A DNA stretch of 53,553 bases from Rhodococcus sp. BP22 (GCF_014281965.1 NZ_JACFTB010000012.1:1-53553); one strand, 5' to 3'; positions 38,651-46,737 are shown, counted from the first letter of the stretch. The notes: generated by a model from the letters alone, not told the origin. Made by a program: numbers and translations.

Positions 38651-40030
38651 GTGGCCACTATTGGTCTTTCCATCGAGTCGGGTGCACTGCACGCCGTCCT
38701 TTTCGATGGGGTCGAAGATTCGGTAGCGGCAAGCCAGGTCACCGCGCTGGACGACGGCGTTGCAGCCTCGCTGACCGCTGCCATCGACGGCATGCGTGAG
38801 CTTGCCGCGGCCGCTGAAACAGCGGTGGACGGCATTGGAGTGGTGTATTGCTCCGATGAAGAGCGTGCACTGTTCGAGTCGGCCATCGAGGAGTCGGACG
38901 TCGATTCGGTGTCGATGATCTCCGCATCGTCTGCGCTGCTGGGGTGGCTGGCGAGATCGCCCGAGTTCACTTCCGCCGAGCGAGTCCTTCTCTATTACAT
39001 GGGCCCGTCGGGGGTATCGATCTCGCTTGCCGACGCGGCGAAAGAAACCCTGTCGCCCGCCAAGACGGTGGCAATCGATTCGCCGAGCCCCGAGCGTATC
39101 GGCGGCACGGTGGCACTGGCGTGGGAAGTTCTCGACGAGGCCGCTACCGAGGCCGACTCCGTGGCGCTGTTCGGAGACCTCTCGGGCAACAGAGATGTGG
39201 TCGACATCCTTTCCCTCGGGCTCGGCGTGCCGGTGATTCGAGTCGGCGACGCCAATCTGATCGCAGCCAGCGGTGCGGGACTGCTCGCAGAACGCAACGT
39301 GGTTCGCGAAGAGCCGTCGGTCCTCGATGACGACGGTGCGCCCGATGACGACGGTGCGCCCGATGACGCTGTCGACGTTGTCATCCCGGTGGCGGACGCC
39401 GAAGACGAATCCGAGATGGTATCGGCGGTAGCACCTGCCGCTCCTGCGTTGGTGACGTCGCAGCCTCCCGTCGTGACCGCAGAGGTGCGCCAGACGCAGG
39501 TGCGTAGTTCCACGCCCCGCAAGAAGCTCGTGCTCGCCGGAGCTTTGCTGGTGGGAATCCTTTCCGGTGGGGTCGCGCTGGCATCCAGCCTGCCCGCGGA
39601 TTCGCCGAAGAGTCAAACCCCCACGGAGGTAGCGAAACCGAGGTCGACGGCAATCGATACCGAGTTGGGTACGAGCGAAAGCGTCGCGGCGCGGCCCCCG
39701 GCCCTGACGCCGGAGCCGGCCCCGCCCGCACCTCCCGCTTCGTGGGCGCCGGAACCGGTGTTCTTGCCTGCGCCTGTAGTCGAAAATTGGACCGTCGATC
39801 CAACGACCGGCGTGGCGAAGCCACGTGAAACGTTCACCCCGATACCGGCCCAGTCGATCCCCCCGGCAGCCGCTGTAGTGCCGGGAAGTGAGGTGGCTCC
39901 TCCGGAGTTCGCCGTCCCGGTCATCATTCCCGAGCCAGGGAAATCCCAGGAACAGCTCGAACAAGAGGCTTGGGACCGGCACTGGCAGCACACTGCACAG
40001 TGGGTCGAACAGGAGATCCACGAAAACTGA
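38651..40030 (+). CDS. Actin-like-fold membrane protein with proline-rich tail (DUF7159-like)
   Basis: 459 residues from GTG 38651, 7 bp after AGGAG (38639-38643). Residues 1-220 begin MATIGLSIESGALHAVLFDG, a strand-turn pattern of the actin/Hsp70 ATPase fold, with a second-domain-like VALFGDLSGN; no complete phosphate loops can be confirmed. An acidic DDDGAP repeat follows, then one membrane helix (about 295-318) and a Pro/Ala/Glu-rich tail. Orientation is probably cytoplasmic N-terminus, outside tail. Similar proteins occur in mycobacteria as uncharacterised DUF7159 proteins. Function unknown. Confidence 0.72.
   Translation: MATIGLSIESGALHAVLFDGVEDSVAASQVTALDDGVAASLTAAIDGMRELAAAAETAVDGIGVVYCSDEERALFESAIEESDVDSVSMISASSALLGWLARSPEFTSAERVLLYYMGPSGVSISLADAAKETLSPAKTVAIDSPSPERIGGTVALAWEVLDEAATEADSVALFGDLSGNRDVVDILSLGLGVPVIRVGDANLIAASGAGLLAERNVVREEPSVLDDDGAPDDDGAPDDAVDVVIPVADAEDESEMVSAVAPAAPALVTSQPPVVTAEVRQTQVRSSTPRKKLVLAGALLVGILSGGVALASSLPADSPKSQTPTEVAKPRSTAIDTELGTSESVAARPPALTPEPAPPAPPASWAPEPVFLPAPVVENWTVDPTTGVAKPRETFTPIPAQSIPPAAAVVPGSEVAPPEFAVPVIIPEPGKSQEQLEQEAWDRHWQHTAQWVEQEIHEN
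39326..39361 (+). repeat. In-frame 18-bp tandem duplication
   Basis: gatgacgacggtgcgccc occurs twice in tandem at 39326-39343 and 39344-39361, encoding DDDGAP twice within the acidic linker. Confidence 0.85.
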
Positions 40031-40109
40031 CGCTCTGCCCGACCACCCTGCACGATGACACAATGATCGGCAAGGGTAGAGACGGTCGGTAAGAGTGTCA
40101 GGAGTGACG

Positions 40110-41456
40110 ATGTCGGATGTTCGATCGGCGATTTCCGCAGACATGCCGCGGGCTCAGCGTGAACTACGAGAGTTGGTGGCGTTCCGATCGGTTCACGACG
40201 AACGTCAGTTTCCGCGTGAAGAGTGTGTGGCAGCGGCCAACTGGGTCCGCAGTGCATTCCTGGACGCCGGAATGGATTCGGTGGAGCTGATCGAGACCGA
40301 CGACGATTCGCTGGCTGTCGTGGGGCACCGGCCTGCGCCCGCAGGTGCGCCGACAGTGCTGCTGTATTCGCACTACGACGTCCAACCGCCGGGGGACCGA
40401 TCATTGTGGGACAGCGAGCCGTTCGAACTCACCGAGTCTCGAGGCCGCTGGTTCGGCCGCGGTGCAGCGGACTGCAAGGGCAATGTCGTCATGCATCTGC
40501 TGGCGCTGCGTGCACTCGGTGACGACCTTGCCGTCGGAGTCACCGTGGTTTCCGAAGGTTCGGAAGAGATGGGCACCGGCGGACTCGAAGCACTCGTGCA
40601 GGCGAGGCCCGAACTGTTCGAATCCGACGTCATCATCATCGCCGACACCGGCAATGCTGCCGTGGGTCGGCCGACCGTGACGACGACCCTGCGCGGAATC
40701 GCCAATGTGGTGGTCCGAGTGGACACATTGAGCGGCGAAGTCCACTCCGGAATGTACGGCGGCCCAGCCCCCGACGCCCTTGCTGCACTGATCCAGTTGC
40801 TGTCCACACTGCGAGACGAGCATGGCAATACCGTCGTGGATGGATTGGATACGAGCCAGGTGTGGGACGGCATCGACTATCCAGCCGATCGGTTCCGCGC
40901 TGACGCAGGGGTATTGGACGGGGTGGACCTTGCAGGCTCGGCTTCGGTTGCCGACGCAGTGTGGGCGCGCCCGGCTCTGACGGTTCTGGGAATCGACTGC
41001 CCGCCCGTCGTCGGTTCGGCGGCCGCAATTTCGCCGACGGCGTCCGCACGCCTCAATCTGAGGGTGCCGCCCGGTATCGATCCACAGGCCGCTCAGGATG
41101 CACTCGAGGCCCATCTACGGGCGCACGTGCCGTGGAGCGCGCGCGTGAGTATCGAGCGCGAGGCGATCGGGTCGCCGTTCCGAGCGCGAACCGACGGCCC
41201 CGGCTACGCGGCTCTGGGCGAGGCGATGAAGGAAGCATTCGGCAAGGACGTGTCCTCGGCAGGGCAAGGTGGTTCGATCCCGCTGTGCAACGTTCTCGCA
41301 CAGACGTTCCCGAAAGCCGAGATCGTGCTCATGGGCGTCGAAGAACCGCTGTGCCGCATCCATGCGCCCAACGAAAGCGTCGACCCGCGGGAAATCGAGA
41401 ACATCGCCGTCGCCGAGGCTCTGTTTCTACAGAAGCTCGGACGGTCAGACCGATAG
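40110..41456 (+). CDS. M20-family dipeptidase/metallopeptidase (Rv2522c-like)
   Basis: About 448 residues from ATG 40110, 5 bp after AGGAG at 40100-40104; GTGs at 40095 and 40104 are in frame. All M20 dinuclear zinc residues are visible in order: His/Asp in YSHYDVQPPG, bridging Asp in GRGAADCKGN, catalytic Glu pair in SEGSEEMGTGG, Asp in IADTGN, and the late His in CRIHAPNESV. The lid/dimerisation domain lies between. Probably a cytosolic dipeptidase or deacylase; substrate unknown. Stops of this gene and bcp overlap by 12 bp (41445-41456). Confidence 0.9.
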   Translation: MSDVRSAISADMPRAQRELRELVAFRSVHDERQFPREECVAAANWVRSAFLDAGMDSVELIETDDDSLAVVGHRPAPAGAPTVLLYSHYDVQPPGDRSLWDSEPFELTESRGRWFGRGAADCKGNVVMHLLALRALGDDLAVGVTVVSEGSEEMGTGGLEALVQARPELFESDVIIIADTGNAAVGRPTVTTTLRGIANVVVRVDTLSGEVHSGMYGGPAPDALAALIQLLSTLRDEHGNTVVDGLDTSQVWDGIDYPADRFRADAGVLDGVDLAGSASVADAVWARPALTVLGIDCPPVVGSAAAISPTASARLNLRVPPGIDPQAAQDALEAHLRAHVPWSARVSIEREAIGSPFRARTDGPGYAALGEAMKEAFGKDVSSAGQGGSIPLCNVLAQTFPKAEIVLMGVEEPLCRIHAPNESVDPREIENIAVAEALFLQKLGRSDR

Positions 41457-41918
41457 GTCTCGGCGAAGCTTCGCAACATGTCCGGTAGCGCGGACGTTGT
41501 ACTGCGCTACCTCGATCTTGCCTGCCTCGTCGACGAGGAAAGTCGAACGAATGACACCCTGCACCGTCTTGCCGTACATCTTCTTCTCGCCGAAAGCGCC
41601 CCACGCCAGAAGCGTCGACTTCTCCGGGTCGGAGAGCAACGGGAAGTTCAAGCCCTCCGCGTCGCGGAACTTAGCGAGCTTCACCGGCTTGTCGGGGGAG
41701 ATGCCGATGACCGCGAGGCCTGCGCCGTTGAGTTCGGCCAAACTGTCGCGGAAATCGCACGCCTGCTTGGTGCAGCCCGGCGTACTGGCAGCGGGGTAGA
41801 AGTAGACGACGACCTTCTTGCCCGCGTAATCGGACAGAGAGACGTCGTTTCCGTCAGCATCGGGCAAAGTGAAGGCCGGTGCAGAGTCGCCGGGCTCGAG
41901 CTTCTTGTTGTCGGTCAC
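41445..41918 (-). CDS. bcp: Thiol peroxidase Bcp (peroxiredoxin Q)
   Basis: Reduces hydrogen peroxide and lipid hydroperoxides. 157 residues; peroxidatic C49 in STPGCTKQACDF and the resolving C54 five residues on, the usual Bcp layout. Start ATG 41918. Same place as Rv2521, convergent with the M20 peptidase and divergent from the DUF3618 gene. Confidence 0.95.
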   Translation of the reverse strand: MTDNKKLEPGDSAPAFTLPDADGNDVSLSDYAGKKVVVYFYPAASTPGCTKQACDFRDSLAELNGAGLAVIGISPDKPVKLAKFRDAEGLNFPLLSDPEKSTLLAWGAFGEKKMYGKTVQGVIRSTFLVDEAGKIEVAQYNVRATGHVAKLRRDLSV

Positions 41919-41997
41919 CGGAGAAGCGTAACCAAAAACAGCAGTGCTCTACTCTCGACAACGACAGACGAAGAATTTGCGACAAGTTGGAGGACAC

Positions 41998-42219
41998 GTG
42001 GCCAAGGACACCGACCGGATCGAACGCGAGATCGAGGCCGCTCGCAATCAGCTCGCCAGCACACTCGACGAGCTGAGCGTCCGCGCGAGCCCCAAGCGCA
42101 TCGTCGAAAGCACAAAGCAGACCGTGGTCGCCAAGCTCAACGAACCGCCGGTGAAATACACCCTCATCGGAGTCGGCGCAGTAGTGGCAGTACTCGTCAT
42201 CCGCAAGATTTTCAGCTAA
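41998..42219 (+). CDS. DUF3618 small membrane protein
   Basis: 73 residues from GTG 41998, preceded by GGAGG at 41989-41993. An N-terminal amphipathic stretch (DTDRIEREIEAARNQLASTL) and one C-terminal membrane helix (YTLIGVGAVVAVLVI) define DUF3618. Equivalent in place to Rv2520c. Function unknown. Confidence 0.88.
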   Translation: MAKDTDRIEREIEAARNQLASTLDELSVRASPKRIVESTKQTVVAKLNEPPVKYTLIGVGAVVAVLVIRKIFS

Positions 42220-42310
42220 AAAGCGCCCCTGACCAGCCGATTTCACATCCGGTCAGCGATCCTGTTAAAGTTTTCCCCGGCACCACAGAGAACGACGGTG
42301 GTGCTGATCG

Positions 42311-42384
42311 GCGCCATTAGCTCAGTTGGTTAGAGCAGCTGACTCTTAATCAGCGGGTCCGGGGTTCGAATCCCTGATGGCGCA
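42311..42384 (+). tRNA. tRNA-Lys (CUU)
   Basis: Acceptor GCGCCAT pairs with ATGGCGC; D arm AGCTCAGTTGGTTAGAGCA; anticodon arm CTGA-CTCTTAA-TCAG gives CTT; T arm includes GGTTCGAATCCC. Discriminator A at 42384; CCA is not encoded (next bases are caa). A tRNA next to an integrase gene is a typical integration target. Confidence 0.97.
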
Positions 42385-42389
42385 CAACG

Positions 42390-42430
42390 AAACACCCCGC
42401 CACCAGCGCAAAGCTGGTGGCGGGGTGTTT
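42390..42430 (+). terminator. Strong intrinsic terminator after tRNA-Lys
   Basis: aaacaccccgccaccagc (42390-42407) pairs perfectly over 18 bp with 42413-42430 around the loop gcaaa, ending in a short T-run (gtgttttgctttt). Clear rho-independent terminator. Confidence 0.93.
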
Positions 42431-42451
42431 TGCTTTTGCTCGGCTTTGCCC

Positions 42452-42496
42452 CAACTCATCACTTACTCATCACTTTGAGGGCAAAGTGATGAGTTG
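42452..42496. repeat. Triple 11-mer with perfect dyad near the integrase
   Basis: actcatcactt occurs in direct tandem at 42454-42464 and 42465-42475 and inverted as aagtgatgagt at 42484-42494. The outer copy extends the inverted match to 13 bp (caactcatcactt / aagtgatgagttg). Located between tRNA-Lys and the end of the integrase gene, where arm-type integrase or excisionase sites are expected. Confidence 0.7.
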
Positions 42497-42713
42497 CTCG
42501 CTCCTTGCCTGCTAGGAGCTCGGCGCGACCCATTAAGGTCGTCTTCGCGCCTGCGGTCCGTTTACGGTGCAAAAAGTTTGTGGACAGGTCGGTGCCAGGT
42601 TGCGGCGTGCGCGATCGCTCCCGCGCTGCCGAGATCCGGCCAGAATTGCCGATGACGGGGCCAGGTCCAACTGTCCACGCGATCGGCTCAGCCGGACCTT
42701 GATGTGAGAGGGC
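42497..42713. other. Intergenic between repeat cluster and integrase
   Basis: About 217 bp. I see no gene, tRNA or strong hairpin here. Confidence 0.5.
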
Positions 42714-43913
42714 CTAAGTCTTGGGCGCAAACTTGTTCAGCGCGTCGCTCATGTCTGGGGCCAAGGTCACTCGCTGGATGTAGTGCGCCTCGGTGACCCT
42801 CGTGTTGGCGTGACCCAGCTGAACCTGAGCTGCTTCGACCCCGCAAGTCTCTTTCACAAGGGTGGCCACGGTCTTTCTGAGGGTGTGAGGAGTTACCCAG
42901 TCGAAGTCGTCGCCGCGTGCGGCTCGCCACAATCTCCGAACGTTCGCCGGCGACACCCAATTGCTGGTGCCCGTCACGAGCAGGGCGTTCTCCGGGTTGA
43001 GAAACGTTGGCATAGCGCGCCTGCGTCGGAGTGCTGTGACTGCGAATGTGGGGAGCACCACGGTAAGCGGAGGTGCATCACCCTTTCGGAAGTTTTGCCG
43101 GAAGAGTCGTTCACCGGCCGCTCGCGGAACCACAAGAGTTGCGCTGAATGTGGCGGTCGGGATCGGCGAGTCCAGATCGACTTGGTCCCACTTCAAAGCC
43201 AAGAGCTCACCGATGCGTGCACCTGTGGTGATCAGGAGCATAAGAATGTCCTCGAGATCGGCACCGGGTCGAGGACCGAGCTTCGGCCGTACGACCCCAT
43301 TCTCGTCGATGGTCTGGTGACGACAGTAGTTTTGCACGCGGTCGCGCAACTCGTTGAGCTCATCGGGAGTCAGCGCGCGGACTGCGGACTTCTTGGGGGT
43401 CGGTCTCGGCGTATCGCGAACTGGATTGTGGCTGAGGAAGTCGAACCGTACGGCCATGCCGAGCATGCCGGACATCACTATCCGCGACATCCGAGCGCCA
43501 CTCGTGGTTTTCTCTCCGATCGAGTTGATCAAAGAGTCGACCTTCCCTGCCGTCATCTCGCGAATGAAGATTTCACCTATAGCCGACGCACAGTAGGCGT
43601 TCCATGCTTGTCTGTATCCCTTTATTGTCTGCGGGGCAACATTTTTCGACTTCCGATCTATTTAATAGGTGAACAGCTCCGCCATCGTGGATGTCTTGGT
43701 CAGTTCAGCACGCTGCGAAGGATGGGGTGGTTCGCGGTTGGCAACTTTGTCCTGAAGCTTTCGTCGCGCTTCGGCTGCGGTTTTTGCACGGGCTTCGACC
43801 AGTCGTCGCTTACCATCCTGATCTCTGATGCGAGCGCGCGCGACGCTGACGCCACCCGACGTCGTGGTCGAGATTCGACCCCACTCGCCAACTCTGAAGG
43901 GGTCTCTAGCCAT
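42714..43913 (-). pseudogene. Tyrosine recombinase/integrase with an in-frame TAA
   Basis: The whole 1200-bp frame encodes a standard integrase of about 399 positions, interrupted once by TAA at 43662-43664. Before it: an N-terminal arm-binding-type domain starting MARDPFRVGEWG and ending STMAELFTY. After it the same frame continues IDRKSKNVAPQTIKGYRQAW, then the catalytic domain with ARIGELLAL (Arg I), HTLRKTVATL (His-x-x-Arg) and EAHYIQRV (Tyr nucleophile). Restart at ATG 43556 would give a protein lacking the arm-binding part and some of the core-binding domain. ATG 43913 overlaps the stop of the XRE gene by 8 bp. Probably inactive unless the stop is read through or is an error. Confidence 0.88.
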
Positions 43914-44613
43914 CCACTTCGTCTCCGACCGCCATTCCCAGCTCGGTCATCTTGCGAAAGAGGTCCTCCGAGCGCCTCCGCGCGTCTTCGTAGAGATACT
44001 GCATCGATTCGATGTGCTCGGCTGATTCTCTCTTCGACAACCCGTTTCGCAGTTGTACCCGGGCACGGCGCATTGCCTTCAACGCGTCGAGCCATTCACG
44101 AGTGATTCCAACGCGATCGTTCTTCGGGTCGAAGGTGTCACGTACCCACATGTCGAGACGAGCGTCTGATTCCTCGTCGGTCCACTCGGAGCTGGGTCTC
44201 ACGAGCCCGGCTTCGCCGCTGAACCAGCGTAGGGCGTCGTGAGATTCTTGCGGTAGTCCCGGGAGGGCCTCAACTTTCCCTTTGGGAAGGTCCGGGAAGA
44301 GTAGCTGCGCAGGTGAGACTCCCAGTGCCGCAGCCAGTACAAGCAGTTCCGAGATGTCCAGGCTCTTCTTGCGACCGGTCTCCAAGTCAGCAACCACGGA
44401 CCGAGAAATACCCCATCCGAAGTCGACAGTTCTGTCGGCGAGCTTGGCCGCGGACAGGGCGGAGTGGTCCTTACCTCGGAGACGGCGAACTTCCGAAGCG
44501 ACCCGGGCCACGATCGATTCCGCCCACGACTGTGTAATGAGTACGCAGTCTAGCCGAAAATCCTTATTTCTTGTGGGTCGGGCACGTAGTTGTGCTCTGT
44601 GGTGGAACCACAT
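43906..44613 (-). CDS. XRE-family helix-turn-helix regulator of the element
   Basis: 235 residues if started at ATG 44613, about 201 from GTG 44511 (VARVASEVRRLRG), which I favour because a dyad overlaps the upstream ATG. The helix-turn-helix covers roughly SAAKLADRTVDFGWG to ADLETGRKK, followed by ISELLVLAAALGVSPAQLLFPD, the usual XRE end. The C-terminal 130 residues are charged and helical with no domain I recognise. It ends overlapping the integrase start, so both are probably one transcript, and it diverges from the excisionase gene. Likely repressor of the element. Confidence 0.78.
   Translation of the reverse strand: MWFHHRAQLRARPTRNKDFRLDCVLITQSWAESIVARVASEVRRLRGKDHSALSAAKLADRTVDFGWGISRSVVADLETGRKKSLDISELLVLAAALGVSPAQLLFPDLPKGKVEALPGLPQESHDALRWFSGEAGLVRPSSEWTDEESDARLDMWVRDTFDPKNDRVGITREWLDALKAMRRARVQLRNGLSKRESAEHIESMQYLYEDARRRSEDLFRKMTELGMAVGDEVDG
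44598..44612. promoter_or_regulatory. Candidate operator TGTGGT-GGA-ACCACA
   Basis: Perfect 6-bp arms with 3-bp centre, in the divergent XRE/excisionase control region; a related half-site atgtgg lies at 44638-44643. Would suit autoregulation by the XRE protein (inference). Confidence 0.4.
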
Positions 44614-44674
44614 GGACTGAATCTTTTTGTCACCAATATGTGGCTTTACTACATAATCAGTGGAGGTGCTGAAG

Positions 44675-44872
44675 ATGCCCAGACGGCTACTGTCTGTTCC
44701 GGAGGCTATGGCTTGCACGGGACTTGGACGATCCAACTTCTTCAATAAAATCGCATCCGGAGAAATCCGTAGCGTAAAGGTCGGCAAGCGCCGGCTGATC
44801 CCGGATACGGCCATCGATGAGTACATCGAAGGATTGGAAGCGCAATCCGACTCGAGTTCAGGCGTCGCGTGA
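44675..44872 (+). CDS. Excisionase/AlpA-like helix-turn-helix protein
   Basis: 65 residues from ATG 44675, 8 bp after GGAGG (44662-44666). LLSVPEAMACTGLGRSNFF, then a wing and VGKRRLIPDTAIDEYIEGL form the winged-helix MerR-like fold of excisionase-family proteins. Probable recombination directionality factor for the adjacent integrase. Intact. Confidence 0.85.
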   Translation: MPRRLLSVPEAMACTGLGRSNFFNKIASGEIRSVKVGKRRLIPDTAIDEYIEGLEAQSDSSSGVA

Positions 44873-44905
44873 AGTTCAGGACGCACTGCCTTCCAAAAAT
44901 CTGAA

Positions 44906-44952
44906 ACGCCCCCGGCGAATCTCGGTGTTACCAGCACCGAGGCCGAGGGCGT
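44906..44952 (+). other. Long RNA hairpin after the excisionase gene
   Basis: ACGCCC-c-CGGC (44906-44916), bulge gaat, CTCGGTG (44921-44927), loop, then CACCGAG (44935-44941) GCCG-a-GGGCGT to 44952. That is 17 pairs with one mismatch and one bulge. No T-run follows; instead a purine-rich gaggaaggag comes 17 bp later. Confidence 0.65.
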
Positions 44953-45450
44953 CGAAACCACAACCTGTGAGGAAGGAGCTTCGCCACCGATCATAGAGCG
45001 TCTTGATAAGTGATTCAGGACATTTCGCTGAGTCACCGTTCTCCGCCCCTGGCTTCGGTCACGGGCCGACGGGCGATGACACGCGCTTCGATCCGCCATT
45101 GCGGTCGAACTCTTCTGCTTGCACCGAACAAGGCTTTGCCACGAACTTCCCAGCAATGGCTGATGTGTTGCAGCAGCGTCGTTTTCTGGCAGAGACCGAC
45201 GTAACACCAGCCTGCCGCCGGCCTGTGCACCCTGTGTAAATCTCTCTGAGACCGGCCTTGAGGCACCACACGCTCGACTGATCATCGAACGAGTGGCGAT
45301 ACCGACCAGCCGCGCGTCCATTGCGACGCGGGGCTATCGGACGTGGAGCGGACAACGTGGGTGCGGAAATTGGCTCAGGGGCCATGGGGGGTCCGAGACA
45401 GACCGACGAAGTACCACGCATTCGAACCCAGCCACTAATGAAGAGGACTC
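44953..45450. other. Stretch without a recognisable gene, orphan ribosome-binding site
   Basis: gaggaaggag at 44969-44978 is an excellent Shine-Dalgarno sequence, yet no ATG/GTG/TTG follows within 20 bp (cttcgccaccgatcatag). Short open frames exist (for example TTG 45003-45239) but none resembles a known family. It may be the relic of a gene that followed the excisionase, such as a replication or transfer gene. Confidence 0.45.
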
Positions 45451-46002
45451 ATGAGAACCCTTGACCAGCATCCAATCGAACTCCACTTGCGTTCGATTGC
45501 AGCTCAAGCCCAGCAGTCACTGTCTGTCTGGTTCGCAGATCGCCCCGGATTCACCAAGCTCGCCCCGGCGTCAGCAGTCCAGCGTCTTGGACATCCACTC
45601 TCTGGCCGTGACGAGCCGAAAGAACAACTGCTCAAGCTGTATTCAGCTGCGTACCAAATACCAGCAAGGCGTGAATCGCCCGAACCTCGGTCGATACCCA
45701 ACCGACCACCAATACCAGTGTCGCGTGCATCAGGTGCAATACACGCCATAGGCGATACGGAACTAATTGCTCCCACGCGCGCCATACGCCCCTCACTGTC
45801 ATTGCTTCCCGTGCTGGCGTCGTCGGGGAATGGATGCCATTCGGGTGATACCCCCAACACCAGTACGACGACCTATTCGCACAACACCTGCGACACGCAC
45901 GATGCATCCCGCACCCGATTGGGTAACCATGCGTCCCTCGCCACCATTTTATCCATTACCCGCAACTCCCGCAATGGAAGTGACACCCACGATGCCCGCT
46001 GA
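45451..46002 (+). CDS. Hypothetical open frame, doubtful
   Basis: 183 residues from ATG 45451, preceded by gaagagga. The first 75 residues (MRTLDQHPIELHLRSIAAQ and following) have a protein-like composition; after about residue 80 it becomes Ser/Thr/Arg-rich and overlaps the open frame leading into parA, so the gene may really end or be broken there. No family recognised. Confidence 0.3.
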   Translation: MRTLDQHPIELHLRSIAAQAQQSLSVWFADRPGFTKLAPASAVQRLGHPLSGRDEPKEQLLKLYSAAYQIPARRESPEPRSIPNRPPIPVSRASGAIHAIGDTELIAPTRAIRPSLSLLPVLASSGNGCHSGDTPNTSTTTYSHNTCDTHDASRTRLGNHASLATILSITRNSRNGSDTHDAR

Positions 46003-46737
46003 CATCATCGCCTTCTGCAACCAAAAGGGTGGCGTCGGCAAGACCACCGAGACGTTCCACCTCACCGATGCGGCCACACGTGCGGGCAAGCGCGTTCTCG
46101 TCGTCGATATCGACCCGCAAGGCAACCTCGGCATCGCAGATGTGCTCTCGGAGTCCTCGGAAGCAACTATCGCCGACACAGTCGTACCCGCATCTGGCCA
46201 CGCGTCGACCTGGTCCCGACCGCGCCCGGAGACGAATCACTTGCATATGTGAGAGATCAATTGGTGGTGGCGGGTGCGGGACGTGAGCGCTGGCTTCGAG
46301 ACGCCGTAGAAACCGTCACTGATCAGTACGATGTGGTACTTATCGATTGCCCGCCCAGCTTGGATCTGCTGACTATCAACGCACTCGTCGCGGCACGAAA
46401 AGTTGTTGTCGTCAGCCAATCTGCGCTGTTTTCGGCGAACGGCCTGGCACGTCTACGCCGGACAATCGACGCGGTTAGGCGGAGTTACAACGCCGACCTC
46501 CGGTTGCTCGACGCGGTGATCAACCTGCATGAGAACCAGACCATCGCCGGTCGTGAACAGCTCACCGAGATTGCAGCAAGCATCAACATTCTCGGCGATC
46601 CAGTGCCGAAACGGGTCGTCATTAAGGATTCGATGGAGTCACAAACCAGCCTGAAGGACTGGGGGACAACACAAGCGCGAAGCCTATGGACGATCTACCG
46701 CGACACGATCGAGATCCTCACTGATGGAGAGCAGTGA
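45992..46737 (+). pseudogene. parA: ParA-type partition ATPase, frameshifted
   Basis: Begins MPADIIAFCNQKGGVGKTT with a perfect deviant Walker A, then VDIDPQGNLG. Around 46199-46201 the reading frame shifts: before it GCA TCT GGC CA, after it CGC GTC GAC CTG gives RVDLVPTAPGDES and on through VVLIDCPPSLDLLTINAL (Walker B) to the TGA at 46735-46737. A single missing base explains it. ATG 45974 is an alternative start, and the frame is open back to 45767 as a Pro/Thr-rich extension. ParA-type ATPases segregate plasmids and integrative elements. As given, only a truncated N-terminal piece (stop near 46252) would be made. Confidence 0.85.

Noticed and set aside
38342..40144. 600-codon minus-strand open frame opposite the actin-like protein
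   Set aside because: The plus-strand gene has AGGAG-GTG start signals and a domain layout; the antisense reading is Arg/Gly/His-rich with no domain.
42311..42384. tRNA-Lys disrupted by integration
   Set aside because: All arms pair and the downstream terminator is intact, so the gene is functional.
44614..45321. N-terminal extension of the XRE regulator to 45321
   Set aside because: The 230 extra residues have no protein-like pattern and cross the excisionase gene on the other strand.
46190..46255. Programmed frameshifting in parA
   Set aside because: No slippery heptamer, no adjacent stop-codon/hairpin arrangement; simple base loss explains it better.
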